DNA of 64,000 nucleotides. Origin: Brachyspira sp. SAP_772 (GTDB lineage Bacteria; Spirochaetota; Brachyspiria; Brachyspirales; Brachyspiraceae). Positions within the stretch are counted from its first letter, which is position 1; every line of letters begins with the position of its first letter. This document shows, piece after piece, positions 47,402 to 58,187 of this stretch. A model generated the notes under the pieces. The model saw only the letters and a program-made list of their open reading frames with translations, had not been told where the DNA came from and did not search any database. The stretch lies in contig NZ_VYIX01000001.1 of assembly GCF_009755885.1 (NCBI RefSeq), positions 1,072,586 to 1,136,585 on the forward strand, written 5' to 3'. The translations under genes and the position numbers were made by a program.

Positions 47402-48217
47402 TTACTTCTCAAGTCTTTCAACTTGATCATTATTATATACTATATTAATTCTTTTAATAGAAGAAGCTTTTCCTGTTTGAGTATCTACTTGTACTATTAT
47501 ACCATTAATCATAGGGTTAGTAGTTTCAACTTCAAATCTATGAGGTATTTTAGTAACAAATCTTGCAATAGCAGCCTCTTTTTTCATGCCAATAACAGAA
47601 TCATAACTTCCGCACATGCCAATATCAGATATATAAGCAGTGTGAGAAGAGAGTATTTTTTCATCAGCAGTTTGAACATGGGTATGAGTACCAAAAATAC
47701 AAGTTACCTGCCCTTCAAGATAATAAGAGAAAGCAATTTTTTCGGCAGTTGCTTCAGCATGAAAATCTATAAATATAATATTAGTTTTTTCTTTTAAGTG
47801 TTTAATAGCGATATTAGCTTTTTTGAAAGGACAATCCAAAGGTTCTAAAAAAGTTCTGCCCATGAGGTTAAGAACACCTATTTTAAAATCATCACAATCA
47901 TATATATAATAACCAAGACCGGGAGATTCATTAGGATAATTGTATGGACGAAGAAGCCTATTTTCATTACCAATCAGAGCAAATACATCTCTATTGTTCC
48001 AAACATGGTTTCCAGTAGTAAGAACATCTACACCAGAATTAAACAGCTCTGCGGCAGTATCTCTAGTGATACCAACCCCATTAGCTGCATTTTCACCATT
48101 AGCTATAACAAAATCTATATTATGTTCTAATTTAATCTCTTCTAAATGCCTTCTTACAGCATATCTTCCCGTAACCCCAATAATATCGCCAAGACATAAT
48201 ATATTTTTTATAGCCAT
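47402..48217 (-). CDS. ymdB: YmdB-family metallophosphoesterase (TIGR00282)
   Basis: 271 residues with the family's metal and catalytic motifs: LGDIIGVTGRYAVRRHL at the N-terminus, ANGENAANGVGIT, TTGNHVWNNRD, DFHAEATAEKIAFSY, and FGTHTHVQTADE near the C-terminus. In Bacillus YmdB is a 2',3'-cyclic nucleotide phosphodiesterase acting in the same operon as RNase Y; the same order (rny, then ymdB after 17 bases) holds here. Confidence 0.93.
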   Translation of the reverse strand: MAIKNILCLGDIIGVTGRYAVRRHLEEIKLEHNIDFVIANGENAANGVGITRDTAAELFNSGVDVLTTGNHVWNNRDVFALIGNENRLLRPYNYPNESPGLGYYIYDCDDFKIGVLNLMGRTFLEPLDCPFKKANIAIKHLKEKTNIIFIDFHAEATAEKIAFSYYLEGQVTCIFGTHTHVQTADEKILSSHTAYISDIGMCGSYDSVIGMKKEAAIARFVTKIPHRFEVETTNPMINGIIVQVDTQTGKASSIKRINIVYNNDQVERLEK

Positions 48218-48234
48218 AAAATAAACCTTTATTA

Positions 48235-49764
48235 TTATCTAGCAACCTCAACTGCCCTAGTCTCTCTAATAACAGTAACTCTAATAATACCCGGATATTT
48301 AAGCTCATCTTCTATTCTCTTAGCAATATCTCTTGCAATCTGCTTAGCCTTAACATCATCAACCACATCGCTCTTAGTCATAACCCTAAGCTCTCTTCCA
48401 GCCTGTATAGCAAAAGATTTTTCAACACCCTCAACACTATCAGCAATCTTTTCCAAATCATCAAGTCTTTTAATATAATTTTCAAAAGATTCCATTCTAG
48501 CACCCGGACGAGCAGCACTAATAGCATCAGCCGCCTTCACTATAACAGCCTCAACAGTTTGAGTCTCTACATCATTATGATGAGCCCTTATAGCATTAAC
48601 AACTTCTTCTCTCTCTCCGCATCTTTTAGCTAAATCAGCCCCGCTCATAGCATGAGAGCCTTCACCCTCAATCTCTATAGCCTTACCAACATCATGCAAA
48701 AATGCACTTCTCTTAGCCATCTCAACATTTGCCCCAATTTCAGCAGCAATCATACCAGCAATATTTGCTACTTCCTTACTATGAAGAAGCATATTCTGCC
48801 CATAACTAGTTCTATATTGAAGCCTTCCCATATGTCTAATAAGCTCATGATGCATAGTAGTGAGATTTAAATCAGCAATAGCGTTCTCACCAGCAGTCAT
48901 AATAGAATCTTCTACTTCTCTTCTTGTCTTTTCAACAATCTCTTCTATTCTTGCAGGGTGAATACGTCCGTCTAATATAAGTTTTTCTAATGAAACTTTA
49001 GCAATATGCTTTCTTACAGGGTCAAAACAAGATATAACAACAGCCTCAGGAGTATCATCTATAATAATATCAACTCCAGTAAGTGTTTCAAGCATTCTGA
49101 TATTTCTTCCTTCTCTGCCTATAATTCTTCCTTTCATCTCTTCACTAGGCAAAGAAACAGAAGTAACTGAAGATTCCTGAGTTACATCGCTAGATATTCT
49201 CTGTATTGTTTGAACAATTATCTCTCTAGCCTTTTTCTCTCCAGCTTCTATAGCATTCTTTTCTATATTATCTACTATCTTAGAAGCTGCTTTTTTAGCA
49301 TCTTCTTCTATTTCTATCATTAGAGCATTTTTAGCCTCTTCACGAGTAAAGCCTGCTATTTTCTCAAGCTCTTTTTTTTCTTCTTCAAGAAGGGCCTCTA
49401 ATTTTTCCTCTTGCTCTTTAATTTTCTTTAATTTATTCTCAATATTATGTTCTTTATTTTCTAAATACTGAGTCTTTTTGTCTAAATTTGCCTCTCGTTG
49501 TAGTACTCTATTCTCTAATTTTTGAATTTCTGATCTTCTGTCTTTATTTTCATTTTCTAATCTATTACGCTCTTTTTGTAATTCTAAATTAGCCTCTGAA
49601 ATTATATTTTTTCTTTCATTTTCAGCTTGCTCTTTAGCATCGCGAAGCATATTTTGTCTTATTATCTCCGCTGAATTAAGATTAATCTTAGCTATTACCC
49701 AGCGGGTTATATATCCAAAAACAAACGCAACTACAACAGAGGTGATTATTATAACTACATTCAT
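48235..49764 (-). CDS. rny: Ribonuclease Y
   Basis: Membrane-anchored endoribonuclease that starts mRNA decay. 509 residues: an N-terminal transmembrane helix (VVIIITSVVVAFVFGYITRW), a long coiled coil to about residue 200, KH domain (GRIIGREGRNIRMLETLTGVDI), and HD domain (LLHSKEVANIAGMIAAEIGA, FLHDVGKAIE). GAGGTGA lies before the ATG. A weak promoter (TTGACT/TATTTT) is upstream. Confidence 0.96.
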   Translation of the reverse strand: MNVVIIITSVVVAFVFGYITRWVIAKINLNSAEIIRQNMLRDAKEQAENERKNIISEANLELQKERNRLENENKDRRSEIQKLENRVLQREANLDKKTQYLENKEHNIENKLKKIKEQEEKLEALLEEEKKELEKIAGFTREEAKNALMIEIEEDAKKAASKIVDNIEKNAIEAGEKKAREIIVQTIQRISSDVTQESSVTSVSLPSEEMKGRIIGREGRNIRMLETLTGVDIIIDDTPEAVVISCFDPVRKHIAKVSLEKLILDGRIHPARIEEIVEKTRREVEDSIMTAGENAIADLNLTTMHHELIRHMGRLQYRTSYGQNMLLHSKEVANIAGMIAAEIGANVEMAKRSAFLHDVGKAIEIEGEGSHAMSGADLAKRCGEREEVVNAIRAHHNDVETQTVEAVIVKAADAISAARPGARMESFENYIKRLDDLEKIADSVEGVEKSFAIQAGRELRVMTKSDVVDDVKAKQIARDIAKRIEDELKYPGIIRVTVIRETRAVEVAR

Positions 49765-49821
49765 ATCTTCACCTCATTTATTTTTTATACTTTATTCTAA
49801 TATTCTATCTCTATCGATTAT

Positions 49822-49850
49822 AAAATAACATAATTTCAGTATAAAGTCAA
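49822..49850 (-). promoter_or_regulatory. Putative rny promoter
   Basis: Minus strand TTGACT (49850-49845), 17-base spacer, TATTTT (49827-49822) preceded by TG in the extended -10 position. In the 300-base gap upstream of rny; the rest of that gap (49851-50014) is plain AT-rich DNA with nothing else I can name. Confidence 0.45.
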
Positions 49851-50014
49851 TATTATCTTTTACATTAACATATTTATTTTACATAAAATTGAAAAAATTA
49901 TTATTATTACATATTAGCATAAGATATTTATATATAAAAATAATAAACATTAACTTGAGATATATTACTATTAATTATTATTTTACACATTCTAGAAAAC
50001 ATTTTAAAATTCAC

Positions 50015-50057
50015 ATTTTCTATATAATAATTTTCTAAAAATTATTATATAGAAAAT
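50015..50057. repeat. Perfect 20-bp AT-rich hairpin
   Basis: Bases 50015-50034 are the exact complement of 50038-50057 with a 3-base loop (CTA). It lies 13 bases past the stop of the GNAT gene at 50070. On that strand there is no proper T tail, so it is an unusual terminator or mRNA 3'-end stabiliser. Confidence 0.7.
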
Positions 50058-50069
50058 TATAAAAAATAA

Positions 50070-50555
50070 TTAATTTTTAGAGAACTCTTCTAAAGCATTA
50101 TGGCTTAATCTGTAAGTATACCAATCTTCCATTTTAATAGCATTGATAGATAAATAAAAATCAATACTGCTCTTGTTCCAATCTAGGCACTGCCAATCAA
50201 GTCTTTCACATCCTCTATCAATAGCAATTTTAGCAAGCTCTTTTAACAGCCTCTTTCCATATCCTAAACCTCTAAAAGCCTCACTAATATATAAATCCTC
50301 TAAATATATACCAGCTTTACCCAAAAAAGTAGAAAAATTGTGAAAAAACAAAGCATATCCAATAGGAATATCATCTTCTAAAACAATTAAAACTTCAGCT
50401 TTCTTCTTTTCAAATATCCATTCTTTTAATATTTCTTCAGTAGCTACAACCTCATTTTCAAGTTTTTCATAAGAAGCTAACTCTTTAATAAACTTTAATA
50501 TAGTAGAAACATCATCCACAGTAGCAAATCTTATACTAAATACTTTATCTTTCAT
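50070..50555 (-). CDS. GNAT-family N-acetyltransferase
   Basis: 161 residues from the ATG at 50555. Acetyl-CoA fold with SIRFATVDDVSTILKFI at the N-terminus, LIVLEDDIPIGYALFF, YLEDLYISEAFRGLGYGKRLLKEL (with RGxGYG CoA loop) and WNKSSIDFYLSINA. Resembles the diamine/spermidine acetyltransferase-like (SAT/YhbS) branch. GGAG 9 bases before the ATG selects this start over the GTG at 50576. Confidence 0.88.
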   Translation of the reverse strand: MKDKVFSIRFATVDDVSTILKFIKELASYEKLENEVVATEEILKEWIFEKKKAEVLIVLEDDIPIGYALFFHNFSTFLGKAGIYLEDLYISEAFRGLGYGKRLLKELAKIAIDRGCERLDWQCLDWNKSSIDFYLSINAIKMEDWYTYRLSHNALEEFSKN

Positions 50556-50582
50556 AAAATAACACTCCAAAAACACTCTGTA

Positions 50583-50627
50583 TAAAAAATAAAGCCCAAG
50601 CGATTAACAAATAATCACTAAGGCTTT
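50583..50627 (-). terminator. Rho-independent terminator of groEL
   Basis: Minus strand AAAGCC (50627-50622) pairs with GGCTTT (50596-50591), with an inner GATT/AATC stem, then ATTTTTTATA. It lies about 40 bases past the groEL stop. Confidence 0.8.
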
Positions 50628-50665
50628 TTATTATTAAAAATTATTTTTTAAGCTAATGGTAATTA

Positions 50666-52321
<1,656 letters not shown>

Positions 52322-52357
52322 TTAATTTTTAATTATTTTCTTATTTTTATTGAAAAT

Positions 52358-52385
52358 ATTATACAATCAATATATTTTTTTTCAA
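52358..52385 (-). promoter_or_regulatory. groEL promoter
   Basis: Minus strand TTGAAA (52385-52380), 16-base spacer, TATAAT (52363-52358); leader about 55 bases. A sigma70-type site, not a heat-shock consensus. Confidence 0.65.
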
Positions 52386-52412
52386 GTATTGATTTTATAA
52401 TATTATATTAAT

Positions 52413-54011
52413 CTAATCATTATTTCTCATGAGTAAAACATCTCTATATTTTATCATAGTGTTTCCGCGCGGTATAATAGTTCCTCCGTCTCTTTTTATC
52501 ATCACTATCAAATTATCCTTTGGCAGTTTCAAATCTTTTAATTCTTTATTCTTCCATGGATGATTCATGTTAATATTTATTTCTTTTAATGTGATATCAT
52601 AATATTTTGTTCTTTTAGCATTAAGTATTATTGTATCCCCGCTATTTATAACAGTGCTCCCATTTGGAATAATAGTTTCATCTCCTCTCTCTATTGTTAT
52701 AATGATTGAGTTTTCTGGAAGCTCTATATCTTTAATCTCTCTGCCAACCCAATGATGATTTTTAGTAATGTTAACTTGTATAAGCTCCATATCATCATCA
52801 TCAACATAGTCATTGAAAGTTTTTAATACATTTTCTTCAGAATCGACAAGGTCAAATTTTTTGGCAATAATAGGAAGCAAAGTACCCTGAAAAGATACAG
52901 ATATAATTGCTAAGAAAAATACAATATGAAATATATCATAACTAATAGCTTCACCATTTACTATAACAAATATAGCAAAAACAATGGAAGCAGCCCCTCT
53001 AAGCCCAGCCCACATAATTAAAAGCTGTTTTTTTAAAGACACCTTAAAAGGAGTTAATATTGCTAATACCGCTATAGGTCTAGATATAAATGTTATAAAC
53101 AACGCTACAAATATTGCAGTTGGAGCAACATTAGATATTCTTGAAGGGAAAGAAAGAAGCCCTAACAAGAAAAACAACACCATCTGCATAAGCCCTGTGA
53201 CACCGTCAAAGAAATTAACCAAAGCAACTTTATTTTTAATATTAGTGTTTCCAAGAACTATACCAACTAAATAAACAGCTAAATATCCATTTCCACCAAC
53301 TATAGAAGATAAAGAATAAGAAAGCAAAGCAACAGCAAGCACAAATATAGTATCAAGCCCGCTTACTGGAAACTTAAATTTTCTTAAAACATTGTAAGCC
53401 ATAAATGATATTAAAGCTGCCACTAGCACAGCAAATACTATCTGAGCAAATACCATATAAACTATCGAAAGAGGACTGTTTAATGTTTTTCCAACAAGCC
53501 CCAAAAATATCACCGTAAGCATATAAGACATAGGGTCATTACTTCCGCTTTCAAGCTCCAAAAGAGAAGCAAGTCCGTCTTTTAAGTTTAAATTCTTTGA
53601 ACGAAGTATAGAAAATACTGAAGCAGCATCTGTAGAACCAATAACCGAAGCTATTAAAAAACTCTCAAATAATTCAAACTTTAATACAAAATAGCATAAC
53701 ACCCCCGTAACCATAGAAGTGATAAAAGTACCAACAAATGATAGTAAAAAAGCTTTTTTAGCCACAGGTTTAGCAACTTTCCAATTGGTACCAAAACCAC
53801 CGTAAAACATTATAAATATTAAAGTTATGGTACATATTTGCTCCGCAACAACATAATTATCAAACTCTATTTTTAAAATACCGTCAGAGCCAAACAGCAT
53901 TCCCAAAACTAAAAAAAGCAAAAGTGAAGGCACCCCCACTTTCATAGATATTTTACTAGCTACTATACAAATTATAATTATTAAAGATGATATTAATATA
54001 GCTGTATTCAT
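52413..54011 (-). CDS. Potassium/proton antiporter (NhaP2/CvrA-like, CPA1) with RCK-C domains
   Basis: 532 residues. About twelve membrane helices with the CPA1 signature GSTDAASVFSILRSKNLNLKDGLASLLELESGSNDPMSYML, then two tandem TrkA-C-like domains (VGREIKDIELPENSIIITIERGDE, then NKELKDLKLPKDNLIVMIKRDGG) that gate K+ transport. A -10-like TATAAT ends 8 bases before the ATG, with no good binding site and a poor -35, so it may be leaderless. Confidence 0.92.
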   Translation of the reverse strand: MNTAILISSLIIIICIVASKISMKVGVPSLLLFLVLGMLFGSDGILKIEFDNYVVAEQICTITLIFIMFYGGFGTNWKVAKPVAKKAFLLSFVGTFITSMVTGVLCYFVLKFELFESFLIASVIGSTDAASVFSILRSKNLNLKDGLASLLELESGSNDPMSYMLTVIFLGLVGKTLNSPLSIVYMVFAQIVFAVLVAALISFMAYNVLRKFKFPVSGLDTIFVLAVALLSYSLSSIVGGNGYLAVYLVGIVLGNTNIKNKVALVNFFDGVTGLMQMVLFFLLGLLSFPSRISNVAPTAIFVALFITFISRPIAVLAILTPFKVSLKKQLLIMWAGLRGAASIVFAIFVIVNGEAISYDIFHIVFFLAIISVSFQGTLLPIIAKKFDLVDSEENVLKTFNDYVDDDDMELIQVNITKNHHWVGREIKDIELPENSIIITIERGDETIIPNGSTVINSGDTIILNAKRTKYYDITLKEININMNHPWKNKELKDLKLPKDNLIVMIKRDGGTIIPRGNTMIKYRDVLLMRNND

Positions 54012-54049
54012 ATTAAAGTATTATAGTCCTTATTAATTTTCTTTTATTT

Positions 54050-54421
54050 TTATTCTTTATTTTCTTTAGGTTTAAATATTAATGAAATAGAGTTTACACA
54101 ATGCCTTGTATTTTTATCTGTTAAATGCTCGCCCTGAAACACATGCCCCAAATGAGCACCACAGTTACTACATGTAATTTCTATTCTATAACCGTCATCA
54201 TCTAAAGACCTTCTGATAGCTCCTTTTATTTCATCATCAAAAGAAGGCCATCCGCATTGTGATTTAAACTTATCTTCAGAGCGGTATAATTCAGCACCGC
54301 ATTGTTTGCAGCAATAAACGCCCTCCTCAAAAAAATCATTATATTCGCCTGTAAAAGGATATTCAGTACCTTTAAATATTATAACATTTCTTTCTTCTTC
54401 TGTTAATTTTCTTAACTCCAT
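54050..54421 (-). CDS. msrB: Peptide methionine (R)-S-oxide reductase
   Basis: 123 residues from the chosen start. Reduces methionine-R-sulfoxide in damaged proteins. Zinc pair YCCKQCGAEL and ITCSNCGAHLGH, CGWPSF, and the catalytic Cys in NTRHCVNSISL. The ATG at 54421 has GAGG upstream, MELRKLTEEER. A longer frame to 54499 would add a hydrophobic N-terminus but has no binding site, so I do not accept it. Confidence 0.93.
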   Translation of the reverse strand: MELRKLTEEERNVIIFKGTEYPFTGEYNDFFEEGVYCCKQCGAELYRSEDKFKSQCGWPSFDDEIKGAIRRSLDDDGYRIEITCSNCGAHLGHVFQGEHLTDKNTRHCVNSISLIFKPKENKE

Positions 54422-54551
54422 AAAAACCTCAATAATAAATAATAATAAAAGATTGTATATTAAAACTCTAAATAAAACTATACTTTTATTATTTTTCATA
54501 ATTAAAAAAACATATTTATAATAAATTCTAGAAAAAAATATTTTTTAATAC

Positions 54552-54580
54552 TTGACAAAAATAAAATAATATTGTAATAT
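54552..54580 (+). promoter_or_regulatory. tRNA operon promoter
   Basis: TTGACA (54552-54557), 17-base spacer, TAATAT (54575-54580), about 30 bases before tRNA-Lys. Confidence 0.7.
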
Positions 54581-54611
54581 ACCTAAACATCAAATTGATA
54601 AATAAAAAAAC

Positions 54612-54684
54612 GGGCCAATAGCTCAGTCGGTAGAGCATCGCCCTTTTAAGGCGGTTGTCGAAGGTTCGAACCCTTCTTGGCTCA
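54612..54684 (+). tRNA. tRNA-Lys (anticodon UUU)
   Basis: 73 bases. Acceptor GGGCCAA pairs with TTGGCTC with one G-U; D arm GCTC/GAGC; anticodon stem TCGCC/GGCGG with loop CTTTTAA (UUU); T arm GAAGG TTCGAAC CCTTC. Discriminator A; CCA not encoded. Confidence 0.97.
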
Positions 54685-54717
54685 CATAGGTTTAATACCT
54701 ACAATTACTTTATATAC

Positions 54718-54791
54718 GCCGGTGTGGTGAAGAGGTTTAACACACAGGATTTTCATTCCTGCATTCGCGGGTTCGAAACCCGTCACCGGTT
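54718..54791 (+). tRNA. tRNA-Glu (anticodon UUC)
   Basis: 74 bases. Acceptor GCCGGTG pairs with CACCGGT (first pair G-U); anticodon stem CAGGA/TCCTG with loop TTTTCAT (UUC); T arm CGGG TTCGAAA CCCG. CCA not encoded. 33 bases after tRNA-Lys, same transcript. Confidence 0.97.
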
Positions 54792-54801
54792 CATCTAATT
54801 G

Positions 54802-54829
54802 CCATATCTGTTAATGATATGGTTTTTTT
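54802..54829 (+). terminator. Terminator of the tRNA operon
   Basis: CCATATC (54802-54808) pairs with GATATGG (54816-54822), loop of 7, then T7. Its right side abuts the -10 of the next gene. Confidence 0.9.
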
Positions 54830-54846
54830 ATAGCTATAATATTTTT

Positions 54847-56064
54847 ATGAAAATTAAAAACAAAGATAATAATACTAAAGCACTAAAAACCATAAGCAAT
54901 GCCAATAAAAAAGCTGTAATCATATTAATATCTTCATTTACTTTCATTATTATTCTAGTGACTTTCACTTTATATTATTTTTTATACAGCAAAATAGATT
55001 CAGCAATAAAAAATGATGAAGAATTGTATTTTTCTATATTATTTATAGATGAAAATAATGAGCCTTATGGGGCATATGTGGGAGTATTATCAAGTTTACA
55101 CAATAGAATAGGTTTAATAGGTCTTCCAAGAAATGTTGCTCTTTGGCAAAACAAAAAAGATGACTCTATACCTCTAAAAGAATTATACAAAAATGGAGGC
55201 GATTCTGCTGTATTTAAGGCTATAGAAAACACTGTTAATAAAAAAATAACATACAAAATCACTCTCGACAATAACAGCATATCAGACATAATAGATTTAA
55301 TAGGCGGAGTTAAGATGTATGTAGAAGAGCCTATTCATTATGTAGAAAATAATAGTCTTTATAATATTACCTTTGATATTGGTGAATGGATATTTCATGG
55401 CAACAAGGTAGTATCATATTTACATTATGTTACTATGAAACAATATGAGGATATAGAAACATTATATAGACTTGAAGATGTTATTATCAATTTAATGATT
55501 AGTTTTATACAAAGTCCTGAGCTTAAATCTATGATAGTTAGAAGAGATATGAGAAATGCTATATATTCTAAGATAAAAAGCAATTTAAGACCTCCTGATA
55601 TTAAAGCTATATTAAAAATAATATCAAACAGCAATGAAAGAAGTTTAATAGTACAAAATATTGATGGAAGAGTTGATGAGAATGGAATAATCAATCCATT
55701 ACTTGGAGGAAGTGCTTTTGTAAAACAGATGGAAGATTTGTCATTATATGTGGGGCTAAAAACAGAAAGAAGCGAATTAAGCAATGAAGATGTTAGTTTA
55801 ATAATTTTGAATGGCACTGATGTTTCAGGGCTTGCGGATAGAATAAATATTAGAATGCGTTATAGGGGATTTGCTGCTGGAGAGTATGGAAATTTTCCTG
55901 CTAAAGTGTATAATAGCATTGTTCTTATAAGAAATGGAGAGATAGAAAAGTCTTTTATGGTTGCCAATGAATGCAGAGTAAGTAGAATATATGCTAAAAC
56001 AGATAGAAGACTTTTAAATAATGCAGTATTAATTTTGGGGTATGATTACTATGAAATTCAATGA
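54847..56064 (+). CDS. LytR/CpsA/Psr-like protein with LytR_C domain
   Basis: 405 residues from the ATG at 54847. Single N-terminal membrane anchor (KKAVIILISSFTFIIILVTF), then an extracytoplasmic LCP-like part (YVGVLSSLHNRIGLIGLPRN, ELYKNGGDSAVFKAIENT, IDLIGGVKMYVEEPIHY) and a C-terminal LytR_C domain (VSLIILNGTDVSGLADRINIR). LCP proteins transfer glycopolymers; in diderms the role is unclear. Earlier TTG at 54799 overlaps the tRNA terminator and is rejected. A TATAAT lies 6 bases before the ATG. Overlaps rsfS. Confidence 0.8.
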   Translation: MKIKNKDNNTKALKTISNANKKAVIILISSFTFIIILVTFTLYYFLYSKIDSAIKNDEELYFSILFIDENNEPYGAYVGVLSSLHNRIGLIGLPRNVALWQNKKDDSIPLKELYKNGGDSAVFKAIENTVNKKITYKITLDNNSISDIIDLIGGVKMYVEEPIHYVENNSLYNITFDIGEWIFHGNKVVSYLHYVTMKQYEDIETLYRLEDVIINLMISFIQSPELKSMIVRRDMRNAIYSKIKSNLRPPDIKAILKIISNSNERSLIVQNIDGRVDENGIINPLLGGSAFVKQMEDLSLYVGLKTERSELSNEDVSLIILNGTDVSGLADRINIRMRYRGFAAGEYGNFPAKVYNSIVLIRNGEIEKSFMVANECRVSRIYAKTDRRLLNNAVLILGYDYYEIQ

Positions 56065-56440
56065 TTCAAACAAAACAAAAAAAATGATAGACAGAGAAAT
56101 GGCTAAAAATCTAACTCTAAAAGCCGCAAAAGCTCTAGATGATAAAAAACTTGAAGACATAGTAATATTAGATTTGGACGGTGTTACTACCCTTTCAGAT
56201 TTTTTTATTATAGCAACAGCTTCTTCTGCTCCACAAATGAAGGCTGGTTCTGATGCTGTTTATAAAGAATTAAAAGAAGAAGGTATCACTCCTTATGCAG
56301 AAAATGATAATAATTCTGACTCTTTATGGTATTTAACTGATTATGGCTTTTTGGTAATACATTTATTTACAGAGGAAGGAAGGGAATATTATGATTTGGA
56401 TAAATTATGGCATGAGGCTAAAAAAATAGATATGAATTAA
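56051..56440 (+). CDS. rsfS: Ribosomal silencing factor RsfS (Iojap)
   Basis: 129 residues. Binds uL14 and blocks subunit joining under starvation. Seen: LEDIVILDLDGVTTLSDFFIIATASSAPQMKAGSDAV and LWYLTDYGFLVIHLFTEEGREYYDLDKLW. Two in-frame ATGs; the second (56051) has GGGG 10 bases upstream. The start lies inside the end of the LCP-like gene, suggesting coupled translation. yqeK, its usual neighbour, is 10 kb away. Confidence 0.94.
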   Translation: MKFNDSNKTKKMIDREMAKNLTLKAAKALDDKKLEDIVILDLDGVTTLSDFFIIATASSAPQMKAGSDAVYKELKEEGITPYAENDNNSDSLWYLTDYGFLVIHLFTEEGREYYDLDKLWHEAKKIDMN

Positions 56441-56484
56441 ATTTTCTTGAAAATTATTTTAAAGTCATTTTTATGGAGAGTTTT

Positions 56485-57225
56485 ATGAAAAAAGTTATTA
56501 TTTTATCTTTTTTATTTTTATTTGCTAAATTATCATTTGCAGAAAGCGGCTGGCAATTTGGAGCTACAGTACCTATTGGAGCTAGTTTTAGTTTTTATAA
56601 TGTTTATTTTTCTCAAGATGCTCCACAAAGTTATAAAGATACATATAGAAAAAATAGTGGCACTGTTGGATTTGATGCTGGTATAACTTTTCAGGCTGGA
56701 TATTTAGTAACTGATGAAGATAAAGGAATTAGTTTATTAGTAGATATAGGTTATTCTCATGATTCTTTTGGACTTAAAAGCTCTTATAAAGATGAAACTA
56801 CTCAGCAAGATGTAAATGTGAGAGAATATTATACTTTTGAAAATATGCAAATTGGAATACTTCCAAAATTTCATTATAATAATTTTGCATTTGGGCTTGG
56901 TATAGGAGTTAAAGTCCCTTTATATCTCACACATTCTACTGAACTTTTTAATGGCAATACAAGCACAAAAACTTTTAGCTACTATGGTGTTGATAAAATT
57001 GATGATGTAATGAAAAATGTAGTTATGACATATATTAAACTCACTTTTGATTATTCTTTTAATATTCAAGATAATGTTGCTTTATTAGTTGGAGCATATC
57101 TTGGCACTGATTTTGGCATAGACTTAAGAGGTGCAGAAAGAGTTCTCGTTGAAAGCAGAAACCTAGCTTCTATAGATATAGGAGCACAAGTAGGAATGAA
57201 ATTCGGCACTACTATGGGTATATAG
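56485..57225 (+). CDS. Outer membrane beta-barrel protein
   Basis: 246 residues. Signal peptide (KKVIILSFLFLFAKLSFA-E), then alternating amphipathic strands (WQFGATVPIGASFSF, VGFDAGITFQAGYLV, FAFGLGIGVKVPLYL, VALLVGAYLGTDF) and a C-terminal aromatic/hydrophobic strand (DIGAQVGMKFGTTMGI), typical of small beta-barrels. Start at the second ATG (56485), where GGAG is 5-6 bases upstream. Supports an outer membrane; specific function unknown. Confidence 0.82.
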   Translation: MKKVIILSFLFLFAKLSFAESGWQFGATVPIGASFSFYNVYFSQDAPQSYKDTYRKNSGTVGFDAGITFQAGYLVTDEDKGISLLVDIGYSHDSFGLKSSYKDETTQQDVNVREYYTFENMQIGILPKFHYNNFAFGLGIGVKVPLYLTHSTELFNGNTSTKTFSYYGVDKIDDVMKNVVMTYIKLTFDYSFNIQDNVALLVGAYLGTDFGIDLRGAERVLVESRNLASIDIGAQVGMKFGTTMGI

Positions 57226-57241
57226 GTAATTAAAAAATAAT

Positions 57242-58159
57242 ATGATATTTATAATAATATTAATAATATTACTTTTAGCTATTATTATAATATCAAATTA
57301 TTATGTACAGTTAGTTTTAATTAAAGGTAAAAAAAGAGTACTTGAAATTAAAAAAAACATCAAAGAAGAAACTGAAGAAGAAGTATTAGAAAAAGAAAAA
57401 AGAAGAGAATGGTTTGAAAAATCTCAAGCAGATATATATACAAAAACTTCTGATAATTTAAAAGTGCATGCCCATTTTATAGAAAATAAAAACTCTAATA
57501 TATACACAATAATAGTTCATGGCTACGAGAGTAAAGGCTCTAATATGAGATATTATGGTGAGAAGTTTTTTAATATGGGCTATAATGTTCTTCTTATAGA
57601 TTTAAGAACTCATGGATTAAGCGATGGTAATTCTTATGGTATGGGGTATTTAGAAAAAGAAGATATTCTTGCTTGGGTAAAATATATATTATCAATTAAC
57701 AGTAATGCTGATATTATTTTATTTGGCATTTCTATGGGGGCAGAATCTATAATGATTGCTTTAGCTGAAAACATTCCTTCAAATGTTAAGCTTGCAATAG
57801 AAGATTCTGGATATACTAATGCTAATGAACAGCTTGGAAACAGACTAAAAATAAGCTATCATCTGCCCTATTTTCCATTTATACCAACAATATCATTAAT
57901 AACAAAATTAAGAATAGGTTATTTCTTTTCACAAGCTAATGCTTTAAAATCTGTATCAAAAATAACAACTCCTATACTATTTATTCATGGCAGTGAAGAT
58001 GATTTGGTGCCTTTAGATATGATGGAGAGGTTGTATAATGCTTGCTCATCAAAAAAAGATAAATTAATTATAGAAGGTGCTTTGCATATAAGCTCTGCAA
58101 AACATAATGAAAAATTGTATTGGCAAAAAATAAAAGAGTTTATAGCAAAATATTTATGA
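57242..58159 (+). CDS. Membrane-anchored alpha/beta hydrolase
   Basis: 305 residues. One N-terminal membrane helix (IFIIILIILLLAIIIISNYY), then an alpha/beta hydrolase: oxyanion HGYESKG, nucleophile FGISMGAES (GxSxG), acid FIHGSEDDLVP and the His in GALHISSAKH. Like BAAT/acyl-CoA thioester hydrolase-type or YqkD family proteins; substrate unknown. 16 bases after the barrel protein stop. Confidence 0.87.
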   Translation: MIFIIILIILLLAIIIISNYYVQLVLIKGKKRVLEIKKNIKEETEEEVLEKEKRREWFEKSQADIYTKTSDNLKVHAHFIENKNSNIYTIIVHGYESKGSNMRYYGEKFFNMGYNVLLIDLRTHGLSDGNSYGMGYLEKEDILAWVKYILSINSNADIILFGISMGAESIMIALAENIPSNVKLAIEDSGYTNANEQLGNRLKISYHLPYFPFIPTISLITKLRIGYFFSQANALKSVSKITTPILFIHGSEDDLVPLDMMERLYNACSSKKDKLIIEGALHISSAKHNEKLYWQKIKEFIAKYL

Positions 58160-58187
58160 TTTTTTTATTACTGCTAATAATTACATA

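Noticed and set aside
54422-54499. Membrane-anchor extension of MsrB
   Set aside because: No binding site for the upstream ATG, while the ATG at 54421 has GAGG at normal spacing.
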